From positions 76,737,501-76,801,500 of the forward strand of contig CM056574.1 of NCBI GenBank assembly GCA_029721435.1: a stretch of DNA of 64,000 nt, given 5' to 3'. Of this stretch, positions 1 through 9,496 are shown piece by piece. The notes under the pieces are model-generated. The model was given only the letters and a program-made list of their open reading frames with translations. It searched no databases and had not been told where the DNA came from. The translations under genes and the position numbers were made by a program. Numbering within the stretch: position 1 is the first letter of the stretch; each line of letters begins with the position of its first letter. The stretch comes from Gymnothorax reevesii (Eukaryota; Chordata; Actinopteri; Anguilliformes; Muraenidae).

Positions 1-865
1 ACCATGGAGTAATCTTCGAAAAGATTCCGTTCCCCCAAGAAGAGCCAACGATGGATTTTGGGAGAACTAGGCATCGCCAGGAGCAGCGTCCAGTGGATAC
101 TGATGGATCTTGGAGCACGTTCCTACCGCATACAGATGCTCCAGACACTCCAGCCCCAGGACCCAAGGCAGCGCCTATTTTGCCACTCGAATGCTAGTGC
201 TGGCATTCCAAGAAAAACAGTTTCTCAAGAACATTTGGTGGATAGACGAATCCCACGTTTTGCTCAGCGGCCATGTGAACAAACAGAACATGCGTTTCCT
301 CGATTGGCAGAAACCCGACGAGTGTTGCAGAAACCCCTCCACTCCGAGAAGGTCACAGTGTGGTGCGCCATCTCTGGTCATGGCATCATCAGTCCCTATT
401 TCATGGAGGATCGTTGTGTTAATGCGTCACAGTCTCCGCCGACATCCACCGTGAACAAGTCATCGACAGGTTTGTTGACGACCTGAACTTGTTCTGTGAG
501 CTACACGACATTCAAATGGGGGATCAGTGGTTTCAAGAGGATGGGGTGGTTTCATCGGTCGAGGGAATCTGGCCAATCTGGAGGAGCTGTTTCCTGGTCG
601 ACTGATTTCGCGTGCCAGCGAATTCCCCTAACCACCACGCTCACTAGACCTTACTCCTCCTGACTTTTTCCAGTGGGGACATCTGAAGGAGTTTTGTTTC
701 CGTGATCCAATGCCGAGGAGAATTCAAGACCTGAAGAACAATGTCACCCGGGTGATCAGGTCTGTCAGAAAAGACACATTCACATCACTCACGCAGCATA
801 TCCGAAGACGGTTAGAAACATGCGTTGCTGCAAACAGCGAACACTTTGAGCATATTCTGGGCTAA
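1..865 (+). pseudogene. mariner-like (IS630/DDE) transposase pseudogene, DD41D-like
   Basis: Pieces of a DDE transposase are readable in different frames. An HTH-like stretch (LGIARSSVQWILMDLG, near 70-115) is followed by the first catalytic Asp in WWIDESHVLLSGHVNKQNMR (about 235-300) and EKVTVWCAISGHGIISPYF (about 345-405). The second Asp is in WFQEDG (codon 540-542), and the third in a degraded SPDLTPPDF block (codon 662-664). The tail runs to a stop near 863-865 (EHILG). The second and third Asp are about 40 residues apart, longer than in Tc1 (34) or maT (37), which suggests the DD41D group; a frame shift makes the count approximate. Frameshifts and substitutions, such as loss of the usual PHTA after QDGA, show it is dead. 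The start is outside the window. Confidence 0.75.
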
Positions 866-1034
866 AGTAAATTGTTATTTTCAAAGGGATGTTACATATT
901 GTGCTTAAATATTTAAATAAATGTTATGTAGTTTGAATGGACAAAAATTTGCGTTATTACTCAGACTAATGGGGTGAAGACTACTTCAAGCCGGAAACGT
1001 TTCTTTGGTTCGGTTTTTTATGGGCCACCCTGTA
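1..1034 (+). mobile_element. Tc1/mariner-superfamily element, left part outside the window
   Basis: The right end reads TATGGGCCACCCTG followed by TA at 1033-1034, the usual way this superfamily ends (TACAGGGTGGCCC... inverted). The transposase relic lies inside it. The left end is beyond the window edge, so the inverted repeat cannot be paired here. Confidence 0.7.
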
Positions 1035-1266
1035 CATGTCTACGGCATAGACTTAGTAGACAGCTAACGTGCCTAGCTAGGAAACGAAAAGTCATGGTAA
1101 CATTAATGCACATTTACACTTATCCCTCCAACTTTGAGGTTACACAGTTGGTTCTTAAGAGAAAAATACTTCTGAAGGCTTTTTCCTTTTCTTAACCCAT
1201 AAACTGTATAGTGTTAGCTGAGCAAATTGGCATTCATAGCATTTTTAGTTGGTGGTTTATTTCGTG
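1035..1266. other. no feature recognised
   Basis: AT-rich spacer between two transposons. The 73-residue open frame at 974-1195 starts inside the mariner end and resembles nothing, so it is not called. Confidence 0.5.
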
Positions 1267-1274
1267 TCAACGAA

Positions 1275-3085
1275 CAGTGGCGTGCACAAATAGACGCTAG
1301 GTGGTGCTACAGCACTTGTCCCTTTGCCCTTTATCAATGAAAGTGCCCTTTTGAAATGTCGTTTTTTTCATGAGTATATTTATTATTATTATTATTAACA
1401 CTTTAGTGGGGCCAATGTTGAAATGATCTTTTAGAAAAGCTGTGTGATTAAAAACTACTGAAAAAATGCCCCGAAATGGGCTACCTAGTCACGCACTTCC
1501 GACCTCTCTTCCTTTGTCACGAGAACACGCGCGCAGTGTTTATGCGCTGCAGGAGCAGATCAGCTGAGCGACTGGAAGCTACAGTCTTGTGCTCCACCAG
1601 CCAGGTAACACACAGATCAAGTGAAATCGTACAGTTTGCCCTCGAAGCCCAACCTGTATTCATTTTGTTGTGCAGTAGCATGTCTCATACATAGTGACGG
1701 TCCACCGGCAGAAACACAGGGCCAGCAATAACCTCACTTTTCACTTCTTAATGACAGACACCTCTCGCAGTTTACCTCCCCGATTAGCAACCGTTGCTTA
1801 GACTGATTGGAGGAACCTACGAGAATCGAACTTGTTTTTGAAAGCTGTGTTATATATTGCACTACGAAATTATACGGCGTTTAACTTACTTCTGCACACC
1901 AATGGCTACGGAAAAAATATCAATAGCCTACTTCTTTATAATTTCTGAATTTGCGTAAATTAATTTGCGACGTTCATTGAGCAATTAGCCATGAGAATTC
2001 GTTCTATATACTCTGAATGTGGCAGCTAAAGTGCGTAGTAGCACAGCTGAGCAAAGGCGAAAATAATTGCTGTGAAGTCCGAGAAAGTTTCTGATTTTTT
2101 GCAGATTGTCATCCTTGCGGATTCACATCAATTATATCAACATGGCCAACAGGCAATTGCTTTGTACTTCTTAATCAATATTTCTTAATCATTACGTGTG
2201 TCACGCATTGGTGGTGGCTATCCTGTTAATTAACTCTTTGATTGTTAATCAATCAAACCTGATCGCAAACAGTTTAAGAGCAATTATCCGGGAAAGCGTG
2301 ATGTTACTGAAGGCCTTCCTGGCATCTGACGGTACGCCACTGCTCATACAGCACCAAACAACTAACCGTTTTTTAGCCGACTGGTCACCTGATTAGCTAG
2401 TTTAATGCTATAGCCCAAATAATGATAGATAACGTGAGGACAACCACCACAAACAATGTCGGTCGACTTTGCAAATCTATCTGTTAAGCTGAACGTTTTC
2501 TTTTGTGCAGGTTTTGTTTGGCGACATAAATGAACACATAAAGAAGAATCAGGCAGTTCCCCATTGCCTGAGAAAAATATCCCCATAAAGCAGAGGTGGG
2601 CAATCACGGTCCTGGAGGGCCGGTGTGTATGCAGGTTTTTATTCCTATCAATTACCCTAACTAATTGAGTTAATTGATTGCATGCACAAATATAGATTTT
2701 CGCAATGATTCGATCAAAGGAAAATGTTTTATGAAGGGAGACAAAGCTAGTCTTTGTAGTTTCATGATAATTTAAAGAAATGCGCATGAAACGTCAGATT
2801 TCATAAATGGTTTGGCTAATTGAGACTATCAACTAATTAAAGACCAGACGTTGGTGTGAAAACCAGGGACAGATACGGCCCTCGCTGCCCACCTCTGCCA
2901 TAAAGGCTACCCATGTACCTTCTTGTGATGAATGACAGTAGTCATGAATTGCATTGAACATGTGCGTGTAATGTTTATTTTATTTTTTTAACCTCACACT
3001 ACAATAACATGTTCCACGTGTGCTAAAAAGTGCCCTCCCCCTCCCCCTGAGCACTTGCCCCCCATAATGTCTATGCACGCCACTG
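1275..3085. mobile_element. non-autonomous hAT-type element, 1811 bp, 8-bp target duplication
   Basis: Ends pair as CAGTGGCGTGCA...(3' end TGCACGCCACTG), each continuing with a matching AGAC after a short gap. The element is flanked on both sides by the same 8 bases, TCAACGAA (1267-1274 and 3086-3093). An 8-bp duplication and CA..TG ends are the hAT signature. No hAT transposase is readable inside; the content is AT-rich non-coding DNA, a short ATT microsatellite near 1379-1398, and a nested smaller hAT. Low-complexity GTGCCC/GGGCAC motifs lie just inside both ends. Confidence 0.8.
2591..2897. mobile_element. hAT-type MITE, 307 bp, nested in the larger hAT
   Basis: Starts CAGAGGTGGGCA and ends TGCCCACCTCTG, a perfect 12-bp terminal inverted repeat. 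It is flanked by the direct repeat CCATAAAG at 2583-2590 and 2898-2905 (8 bp). It lies wholly inside the 1275-3085 element, so it inserted later. It has no coding capacity. Confidence 0.85.
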
Positions 3086-3093
3086 TCAACGAA

Positions 3094-3339
3094 TGACGGA
3101 CCGTGGCGCTAGTTCTGCTACTGCGTTAGTGCAGCGACTGCTCTGTCCTCGCTGCAGTCCAGGTTGGAATTTCCCACTTGGGTTGAAAAGGGGGTGGACA
3201 ATAATTCAAATGTGATTATTGAAATGCAAATAAAATTTATTTATTTTGGCTTTAATTAAATATTATGCTTAATATAGTCAACAAAATATTATATAACAAT
3301 GCTGTGACTTAAAAAAAGCAGAAAAAGGGTGGGGAAAAA
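3094..3339. other. no feature recognised
   Basis: Short AT-rich spacer, ending in an A-rich run next to the mariner element. Confidence 0.4.
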
Positions 3340-4567
3340 TACAGGGTGACCCAAAAAAAAGTTTACACTCAGTTGACTGCTTTTTTAAAAGCCATTGAAG
3401 CATATCCAAATATGTTTTCATGCTTCAGTGATTCATTGAAGTCTCACAATGCAGCTGGTAATCTCTCTTCTCTCTACAATTTATGTGCTTCTGTTGAAAA
3501 TGAAGAAAACTTTAGCTGTACCTGAATTGCTGCGTGCCGGTCTGACACCTACTGAGATTGCAGCAAAGCTGGGAATATCCAGATGTGCAGTCTACAAAAT
3601 TAAAAAGAAGCTGAAAGATACTGGAACAGCCTCGCGAAAACCTGGGTCTGGTCGTCCCCTGTCTGTGCGGACCAAAAACTTGATTGACAAGGTCAAACGG
3701 GGCATCAAGACAAATTCTGTGAGGTCCATGAGAAAGATGGCACGTGAGCTTGATGTGAGCCGCTCATCAATGCAACGGCTCATCAAGAATGATCTGAACA
3801 TGAAGTCCAGGGCCAGAGTAAAGGTTCCACTGCTTACTGAGGCTCAACAAGAAGGTCGGGTCAGTCGGTCCAAGGTGTTGTTGAAAGATGTCAAGCATGC
3901 TGCAGCCGGTCGTGCGATCTTGTTCTCAGATGAAAAGATTTTTACTGTGGATGCAATCCTCAACCGCAGAAATGACCGATGGATTGGAGGTGATCCTTCA
4001 TGGTTTTTGGCCTCATCTCATCAGATGGAGAGAAGATGCCTCCAGTGTTCATTCCTTCAGGAGTGCGCATCAACACGGGCAAATATCTGGATATTATGAA
4101 TGATAAAGTCAAGCCATGGATCCTTGCCAACTACCCGGATGGGAATTATGTGTTCTAGCAGGACGGTGCACCAGCACACACCTCCTAAAGGACTCAGGAA
4201 TGGTTGGAGCCAGCTTGCAGGCATTCTGGTGCAAGGATATGTGGCCACCCCGGAGTCCAGATCTTAATCCCCTGGATTATAGCATATGGGCAACTGTGGA
4301 GGACAGTGCCTGTAAGAAGCCACACCCTTCTGTCGCAGCCTTGGAGAGGTCCATTGATCTTGGGAAAAGATGAAAGCATCCTACATAAAGAAGACCGGGA
4401 GCGCCTGGAGGCTGTTGTGACACTTAAAGGGGGACACATTGAAAAGTAGAATCTACTGTACATGCTCTTTACAATAATGTATAATTTGTGATTAAATTCT
4501 AAGCTGAATAAACATGGTATTAAAGTTGTATTATGGCAGTGTAAACTTTTTTTTGGGTCACCCTGTA
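3340..4567 (+). mobile_element. mariner/maT-type transposon with identical 30-bp inverted ends
   Basis: The left end TACAGGGTGACCC continues through an A8 run and GTTTACACT. The right end, read on the other strand, is identical for 30 bases including the TA (3340-3341 and 4566-4567). Length is about 1.23 kb, normal for a complete mariner-size element. The inside carries a broken transposase. Confidence 0.9.
3500..4449 (+). pseudogene. mariner/maT-like transposase pseudogene (DD37D)
   Basis: From the ATG at 3500 (MKKTLAVPELLRAG) the frame is open to 4099. Two helix-turn-helix units are visible (LTPTEIAAKLGISRCAVYKI and the NSVRSMRKMARELDVSRSSM region), joined by a PGSGRPLS linker. The first catalytic Asp is in FSDEKIFTVD. 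The upstream ATG at 3449 would add 17 hydrophobic residues unlike the family, so 3500 is preferred. After that the frame breaks. VFxQDGAPAHTS carries a stop just before the second Asp (codon 4162-4164), and SPDLNPLDYSIW carries the third (codon 4275-4277). Allowing one deleted base, 37 residues separate the last two Asp, the maT-type spacing. At least two frame breaks and two stops; dead, although the ends are still identical. Confidence 0.85.
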
Positions 4568-5880
4568 GTAGTTTTGCCCCCCATTTTTTCAAAGTTTGAG
4601 TTTTCTCTAACAAAGTAGGGATGATAGAGATGAGTGATCTATTTTTGTGAAATTAATATGAAAAAAGAAGTGAAATATTTTTTTTTTAATTATTCATGAG
4701 CAGTGAAGATATGCAATCCCTCTGGCCCCGCCTGCAATCTTCTAAACATTCCAAAGGAAGTCAGCAGAAGGCCGGACCCTATCCATTGGGTTCAGAAGAG
4801 AGCTTTAAATTGCTGACTGCTCCACTAAATTATCCATTGGCATTGAATTCAAACTGACACCTATGCTGACTTATGTACCGTAACAGCACGACATAGACAA
4901 GCGTATGGGATGGCCACGTCACACCTTTCAAGAATGATGGTCAAAAAGGATTAAATAGTTGAACCCCACATCATTCTTTTTGCTGCACATAGTGGACATA
5001 TAGGCCCATTAAATAAAGTAGATTTCAAAACTGATGGGGGCGCATAAAGATCTACAGCTGCAGATTACCCATATTTTTGCATTGCACCAAATTGAGCACC
5101 ACCTACAGTTCTGCACCCTCACCATCCCACTACAATTTTAAATGGAATAGCAAAAGACACTGTGATAAAATCATATCATGCATATAAAACTTTGGGTTTA
5201 TGAGGGCGCAAGCAAGAAATGCCTCAAACTTGACTGCTACTTTGGTCCAAGATGGCGTTTTCGAGCCACCCCCTATAGGTGGCGCCCTCAACAGCCCACC
5301 AAAATTTCATAATTTTCCAAAACTGCTCCTAATATAGACGTCAGTAAAAATGAAGCTGGGCTATTGAGGGTGCACTTAGATATTCCAATTCAAATCCTGT
5401 TTTTCTTAAAAGTTCAATTTTGGCCTCTGGAGGGTGACCCTTCTCGAGATCATCAAAACCAAACCGACGACTTCAGGAACCTGAAAACCTGGAACTTTCC
5501 TATTTACAAATAGATCTTACACCAAAAGAAATTTCAGGCCATTTACTATCTGCCTGACCGTTATAAATTCTGGTAGTTAAATTAAGTGGTGTTTGTGGTG
5601 CTAGGTAGCACTGCCATTGAAATAGAGGCATATTGCTTAATTAATTAAGGACATTTTAAAAAAGTTTGACAAGAAAATATGAAAAACTATCCTCTGAAAA
5701 ATAGATGCATTCAGCTGTCTAAAGAGCACAAGAATCCACCAAAATGCACCATTCAAAAAAATGTCCAAGGGAGAATACCAAAGGACCACCCAACAGGCTG
5801 AGCAAGGGTTGAGCGCCACGTGCAACTCTTGACCGGCTACTTTTTTCATTTAAATTGCTACTTTTATTTCTTGAGAACAC
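4568..5880. other. non-coding, with a repeat-like stretch near 5190-5560
   Basis: No gene seen. The 5190-5560 stretch contains GGTGGCGCCCTC and long phrases in the style of the 27.8-58 kb elements (for example CCAAGATGGCG and 'CCAAAATTTCAT'). It may be a relic of a related non-coding repeat. This is similarity of wording judged by eye, not an alignment. Confidence 0.3.
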
Positions 5881-6045
5881 TCTGTGTCTTGTAAACAAAA
5901 CTTTTCGACTCCCGAGCGGAGAGGACTGTTTCGTAGCCAAAACGTTTTAACTCACTAGCAAAGAGAACTGATTCGTAACCAAAACTTTTTGTGACACGAA
6001 AAAGTCTGCTTCAAAAGCAAAACTCTCGTGTCTGTAACCAAATCG
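5881..6045. repeat. degenerate tandem repeat, about 45-50 bp period, roughly 3 units
   Basis: Successive units carry CCAAAACTTTT or CCAAAACGTTTT after a ...CTGATTCGTAA/CTGTTTCGTAG block. Units begin near 5897, 5940 and 5979. They are strongly diverged. Confidence 0.4.
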
Positions 6046-6419
6046 ACTTTAAGTGTAGCCGATAATTTGCTTGTTTTTACTTGCAAATTCGAAATTTGGT
6101 CTCAAAACTGTTTTGGTTTTTTTTTTTTTTTTGCTTGCATGATAAAGAAACAAAAATACCTTCATACTAAACAAAATGAACATGAATTAACAGCATCAAT
6201 CATTATCTGCTGATAATAAAACAGTAAGCAACAACTATCCCTGAAATCTCTCCAGTATTGTGAAAAGAAACAAATATATGCATGTTTATTTGTTCAAGCA
6301 ATTTTGCAATTTTAAAAGTTCAAGTATGTCAGTGTGTTTTCTGTGTGTTCTTGTACTTGCTACGTGCTACGGACCAGCATGAGTTTTTAACTAACAAAGT
6401 GAAATATTTTTTTGAAAAG

Positions 6420-6545
6420 TGAGGACATTTTGGCTGGTCCTCACTTCTACAAAAGAAAATTCTGACTTATTAGTTTAGGTTAGGGGTAAGGTTAGAATTA
6501 GGGATAGGTTAAGGTTAGGGTAAGGGTTTGGGTTAGGCATACATT
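6420..6545 (+). repeat. TTAGGG-like degenerate simple repeat with a GGTCCTCAC-type flank
   Basis: 6473-6540 is a run of variants of TTAGGG (TTAGGTTAGGGG, GGTTAGGGTAAGGG). It is preceded by the short inverted pair GTGAGGAC/GTCCTCAC (6419-6447) and followed within 100 bases by a TG repeat. It is an interstitial telomere-like or low-complexity element, not a telomere, because ordinary sequence flanks both sides. Confidence 0.5.
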
Positions 6546-6632
6546 GCTTATTGTTAAGATTAGCAGAAGGTTGTAGAGACATAGGAAGAATGAATGGAAG
6601 TCAATGTAATGTCCTCACAGTACAGGGATGTC

Positions 6633-6725
6633 TGTGTGTGCGCGTGTGCGTGTGTGTGTGTTTCTGTCAGTGCGGTTATATGTTCAGTCTGTGTGCATAC
6701 ATGTGTATATTTGTGTGTGTGCATA
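6633..6725 (+). repeat. TG-rich microsatellite
   Basis: Interrupted (TG)n with GCG and TCTG variants directly left of the Tc1 element at 6741. Open frames across it on both strands are simple-repeat translations. Confidence 0.8.
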
Positions 6726-6975
6726 TGATATGTTAATATACAACCCCAATTCCAAAATAGTTGGGACAAAGTGTAAATTGTGAATAAAATCAAAGTGCAA
6801 TGACTTTAATGAGCCAATATGTTATTTACAAGAGAATATAGATAACATTTCAAATGCTGAACCTGAGACATTTTACATCCTTATCCACATAATGAGCTTA
6901 TTTCAAATTTGCTGGCTGCAAATGGTTTCAAAAAACTTGGGACACAGGCAAAAAAAGGGCTGAAAAAGCAATTAA

Positions 6976-8108
6976 AGCTGTAGCATACGATTTGAAAGTT
7001 TGATCATAACCTTATTTAGATGGTGGTTATGATCCGATAGTACAATCTACACAATGTGAAGAGATAAAAAACCGAAAAAAAAGTCAATTCACTTTAGTGG
7101 CTGCAGGGCTGCAAAGATGTTGACCAATGTAAGCCATCTGGCCGGATGGCATACATTGGTCAACGTCTCTCTCCTACTCTCATACAATCCCCTCGCTCTA
7201 GTTGACACTCCCGAGAGCCTGCTCTGGCTCCCTGTGCTCCGCGTTCTGCCTCGTCCCCGCCCCCTTCCGCATTACAAACTTTCTGCAACGAGCAACTTGC
7301 TGAGTAGCAGCTTAGCAGCTTGTGCTAGAAGAATGGAAAAGAAAGACAGCGACAGCAGCAAGCGGCCCCTGCTTGCCCCACCGGCAAAAGTTGGGAGAAA
7401 GCGTAAGTCGGCAGAGGAAAAGGCAGAGACGAAGAGGAAATGGGAGCAACGCAGGACTCAAAGCTGAGTAAACATCGGGTCATCCATTCACCACTGGAGG
7501 AAGCTCCAGGAGGATTTGGGCCTGAAAACTGATGCTGATACAGCAGACTTTTTGTTGAACAGGTAGGTCGTTTTTGACTTTTACTGTGCGAGTTGTTACA
7601 TAAATAACATAATAACTATAAGTCTATGACAATGCTGGCTTATGACAGTAAACACTGCCGGTCGTTTTCTCTGTGTTGACAGACTGCGTTGGAACGTTAG
7701 CCGTTTATTTTTAACATTGTAAACTAGCATTGTTATCATCAGTGTTGTGCCTGAATGAATTCAATGAACTCATGAATTTGTTCATATGTATTTCCGATTG
7801 GTGAACGTTATTGTGGACGTGTTCATTGTGGTGTTTGTGATCGGCGCGCTCTCTTACTGATGCAGAAACCCCAGCTAAAACACACCGCAAGCATCCCAGT
7901 GATTGAGAAAGGCAAATATTTTATTTTTTATTTTTTTGGACTTTCATGACCATCACTTCATATCACTTAATATTACATGCTCAGTGGGAAGGATCAGGGA
8001 GCACAGAGGGGAGGGGTGTGTGTCTTTGTGTGTGGGCAGGATGCTTTTTACAATTTTTCTCAACGTCTCAATCTTTCTCAACTGATTCTCAGATCGTATA
8101 CTACAGCT
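6976..8108 (+). mobile_element. TTAA-flanked Kolobok-like element nested in Tc1, 1133 bp
   Basis: AGCTGTAGCATACGAT at the left pairs with ATCGTATACTACAGCT at the right (one mismatch in 16). Both ends touch TTAA (6972-6975 and 8109-8112). A TTAA duplication fits Kolobok or piggyBac; the ends do not begin CCC as piggyBac ends usually do. It retains one coding exon but no transposase. An A-run, a TTTTTATTTT tract and a GTGTGTG stretch lie inside. Confidence 0.75.
7333..7562 (+). pseudogene. 5' coding exon relic with splice donor, inside the TTAA element
   Basis: From ATG 7333 the frame reads a basic, lysine-rich N-terminus (residues 1-44; KVGRKRKSAEEKAETKRKWE) to a TGA at 7465-7467. In the same frame after the stop it continues VNIGSSIHHWRKLQEDLGLK, then TDADTADFLLN, and meets AG|GTAGGT at 7562/7563, a good donor. 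The second half has the pattern VNIG..F..WR.L....GLKTD.E.A.FLL, which I recall as a repeated N-terminal exon of fish multi-copy transposon-encoded proteins. That family memory cannot be verified here. One base change (AGA to TGA) would account for the stop. Function unknown. Confidence 0.45.
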
Positions 8109-8234
8109 TTAATATATAAGAGAATCAGCTGAAAGAACATTTAGCAAGTAATTAAGTTATCTGCCATCACGTGTGTAACATGATTGGCTATAAAATGTAT
8201 GTCTTAGAGAGGCTGAGTCTCTCAGAAATAAAGA

Positions 8235-9240
8235 TGGCCAGATGCTCTCCAACCAGTGAAGGCTTGCATAAAAGAAATGTGGAACACTTTAAAAACAATG
8301 TTCCTCAACGTCAAATTGCAGAGGCTTTGAAGGTCTCATCATAGACAGTGCATAACATCATAAAAGATTCAGAGAAACCAGAAAAATCTCTGTGCGTGAG
8401 GGACAAGACCAAAGACCTTTACTGGATGCCCATGATCTTCGGGCCCTCAGACACCACTGCATCACTCACCGGCATAATTCTGTCATTGACATTACTAAAT
8501 GGGCCCAGGAATACTTCAAGAAACCACTGTCTGTAAACACAGTGTACCGTGCCATCCACAGATGCCACCTAAAGCTCTATCATGCAAAAAGGAAGCCATT
8601 GTTGAGTATGATCCAGAAGCGTTGTCGTGTTCTGTGGGCCAAGGTTCATTTAAAATGGACTGTAGCAAAGTGGCAAAGTGTCCTGTGGTCAGACAAGTCC
8701 AAATTGGACATTCTTGTTGGAAATTATAGGCGACGTGTCCTCCGGGCTAAAAGAGGAGAAAGACCACTCCTCCTGTTATCAGCGTTCAGTTCAAAAGCCA
8801 GGAACTCTGATGGTATGGGGATACATTAGTGCATATGGTGTGGGACACTTGCATGTTTCTAAAAGCACCCTGCTTAAAGGTATGTAAAGGTTTTAGAGCA
8901 ACATATGCTCCCCTCCAGATGACATTTATTCCAGGGAAGGCCCTGTGTATATCAGCAGGACAATGCAATACCACATACTGCAGCTATTACAGCAGCATGC
9001 CTTCATAGTGAAAGAGTTCGTGTGCTGAACTGGCCTCCCAGCAGTCCTGATCTTTCACCGATTGAGAACATTTTGCACATAACTAAACAAAAAGTCTGTC
9101 AAAGAGAACCCAAAACTCTCCAGCAGCTGGAAGCCTGTATTAAACAAGTGGGATCAAATTCCAATGGCTCAATTCAAGAAACTTGTCTCCTCAATGCCCA
9201 GACGCCTCCACTCTGTTAAAAGAAAGAGGGGATGCTACAC
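8235..9240 (+). pseudogene. Tc1-like transposase pseudogene (DD34E)
   Basis: Readable from MARCSPTSEGLHKRNVEHFK (8235) through the HTH (RQIAEALKVSS-stop-TVHNIIKD), the second DNA-binding unit (VIDITKWAQEYFKKPLSVNT, from about 8485), and WSDKSK with the first Asp (about 8690). GTLMVWGYISAYGVGHLH, YQQDNAIPHT (second Asp) and WPPSSPDLSPIENILH follow. Exactly 34 residues separate the second Asp from the final Glu, the Tc1 spacing. It is broken by an early stop, several frameshifts around 8730-8790 and 8880-8960, and a shift near the end. It lies between the inserted TTAA element and the right inverted repeat of its host transposon. Confidence 0.85.
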
Positions 9241-9496
9241 AATGGTAAACAGGCTCCTGTCCCAACTTCTTTGAGACCTGTAGCAGCCATCAAATTTGAA
9301 ATGAGCTCATTTTGTGGCTAAATTGTAAAATTTCTCAGTTTCAACATTTGCTATTTTATCTCTGTGCTATTGGGAATAAAATACTGGCTGGTGTCACTTA
9401 AAAGTCATTGCGTTTTGATTTTATTCACAATTTGCACTTTGTCCCAACTATTTCGTAATTGGGGTTGTATAAGTGTGTGTGAGTGTGTGTGTGTAC

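Larger units (their letters stand above)
6741..9467 (+). mobile_element. Tc1-like transposon (about 1.6 kb) interrupted by a 1.1-kb element
   Basis: Ends are long inverted repeats. CAACCCCAATT... continues through GTTGGGACAAAGTG to about 65-70 bases, and the right end matches on the other strand with a few substitutions. TA flanks both sides (6739-6740 and 9468-9469). The Tc1 coding relic is at 8235-9240. The span is long only because 6976-8108 was inserted into its left half; without that insert it has normal Tc1 length. Confidence 0.9.

Noticed and set aside
6473..6540. Telomere end (TTAGGG)
   Set aside because: The run is short, irregular and flanked on both sides by ordinary sequence.
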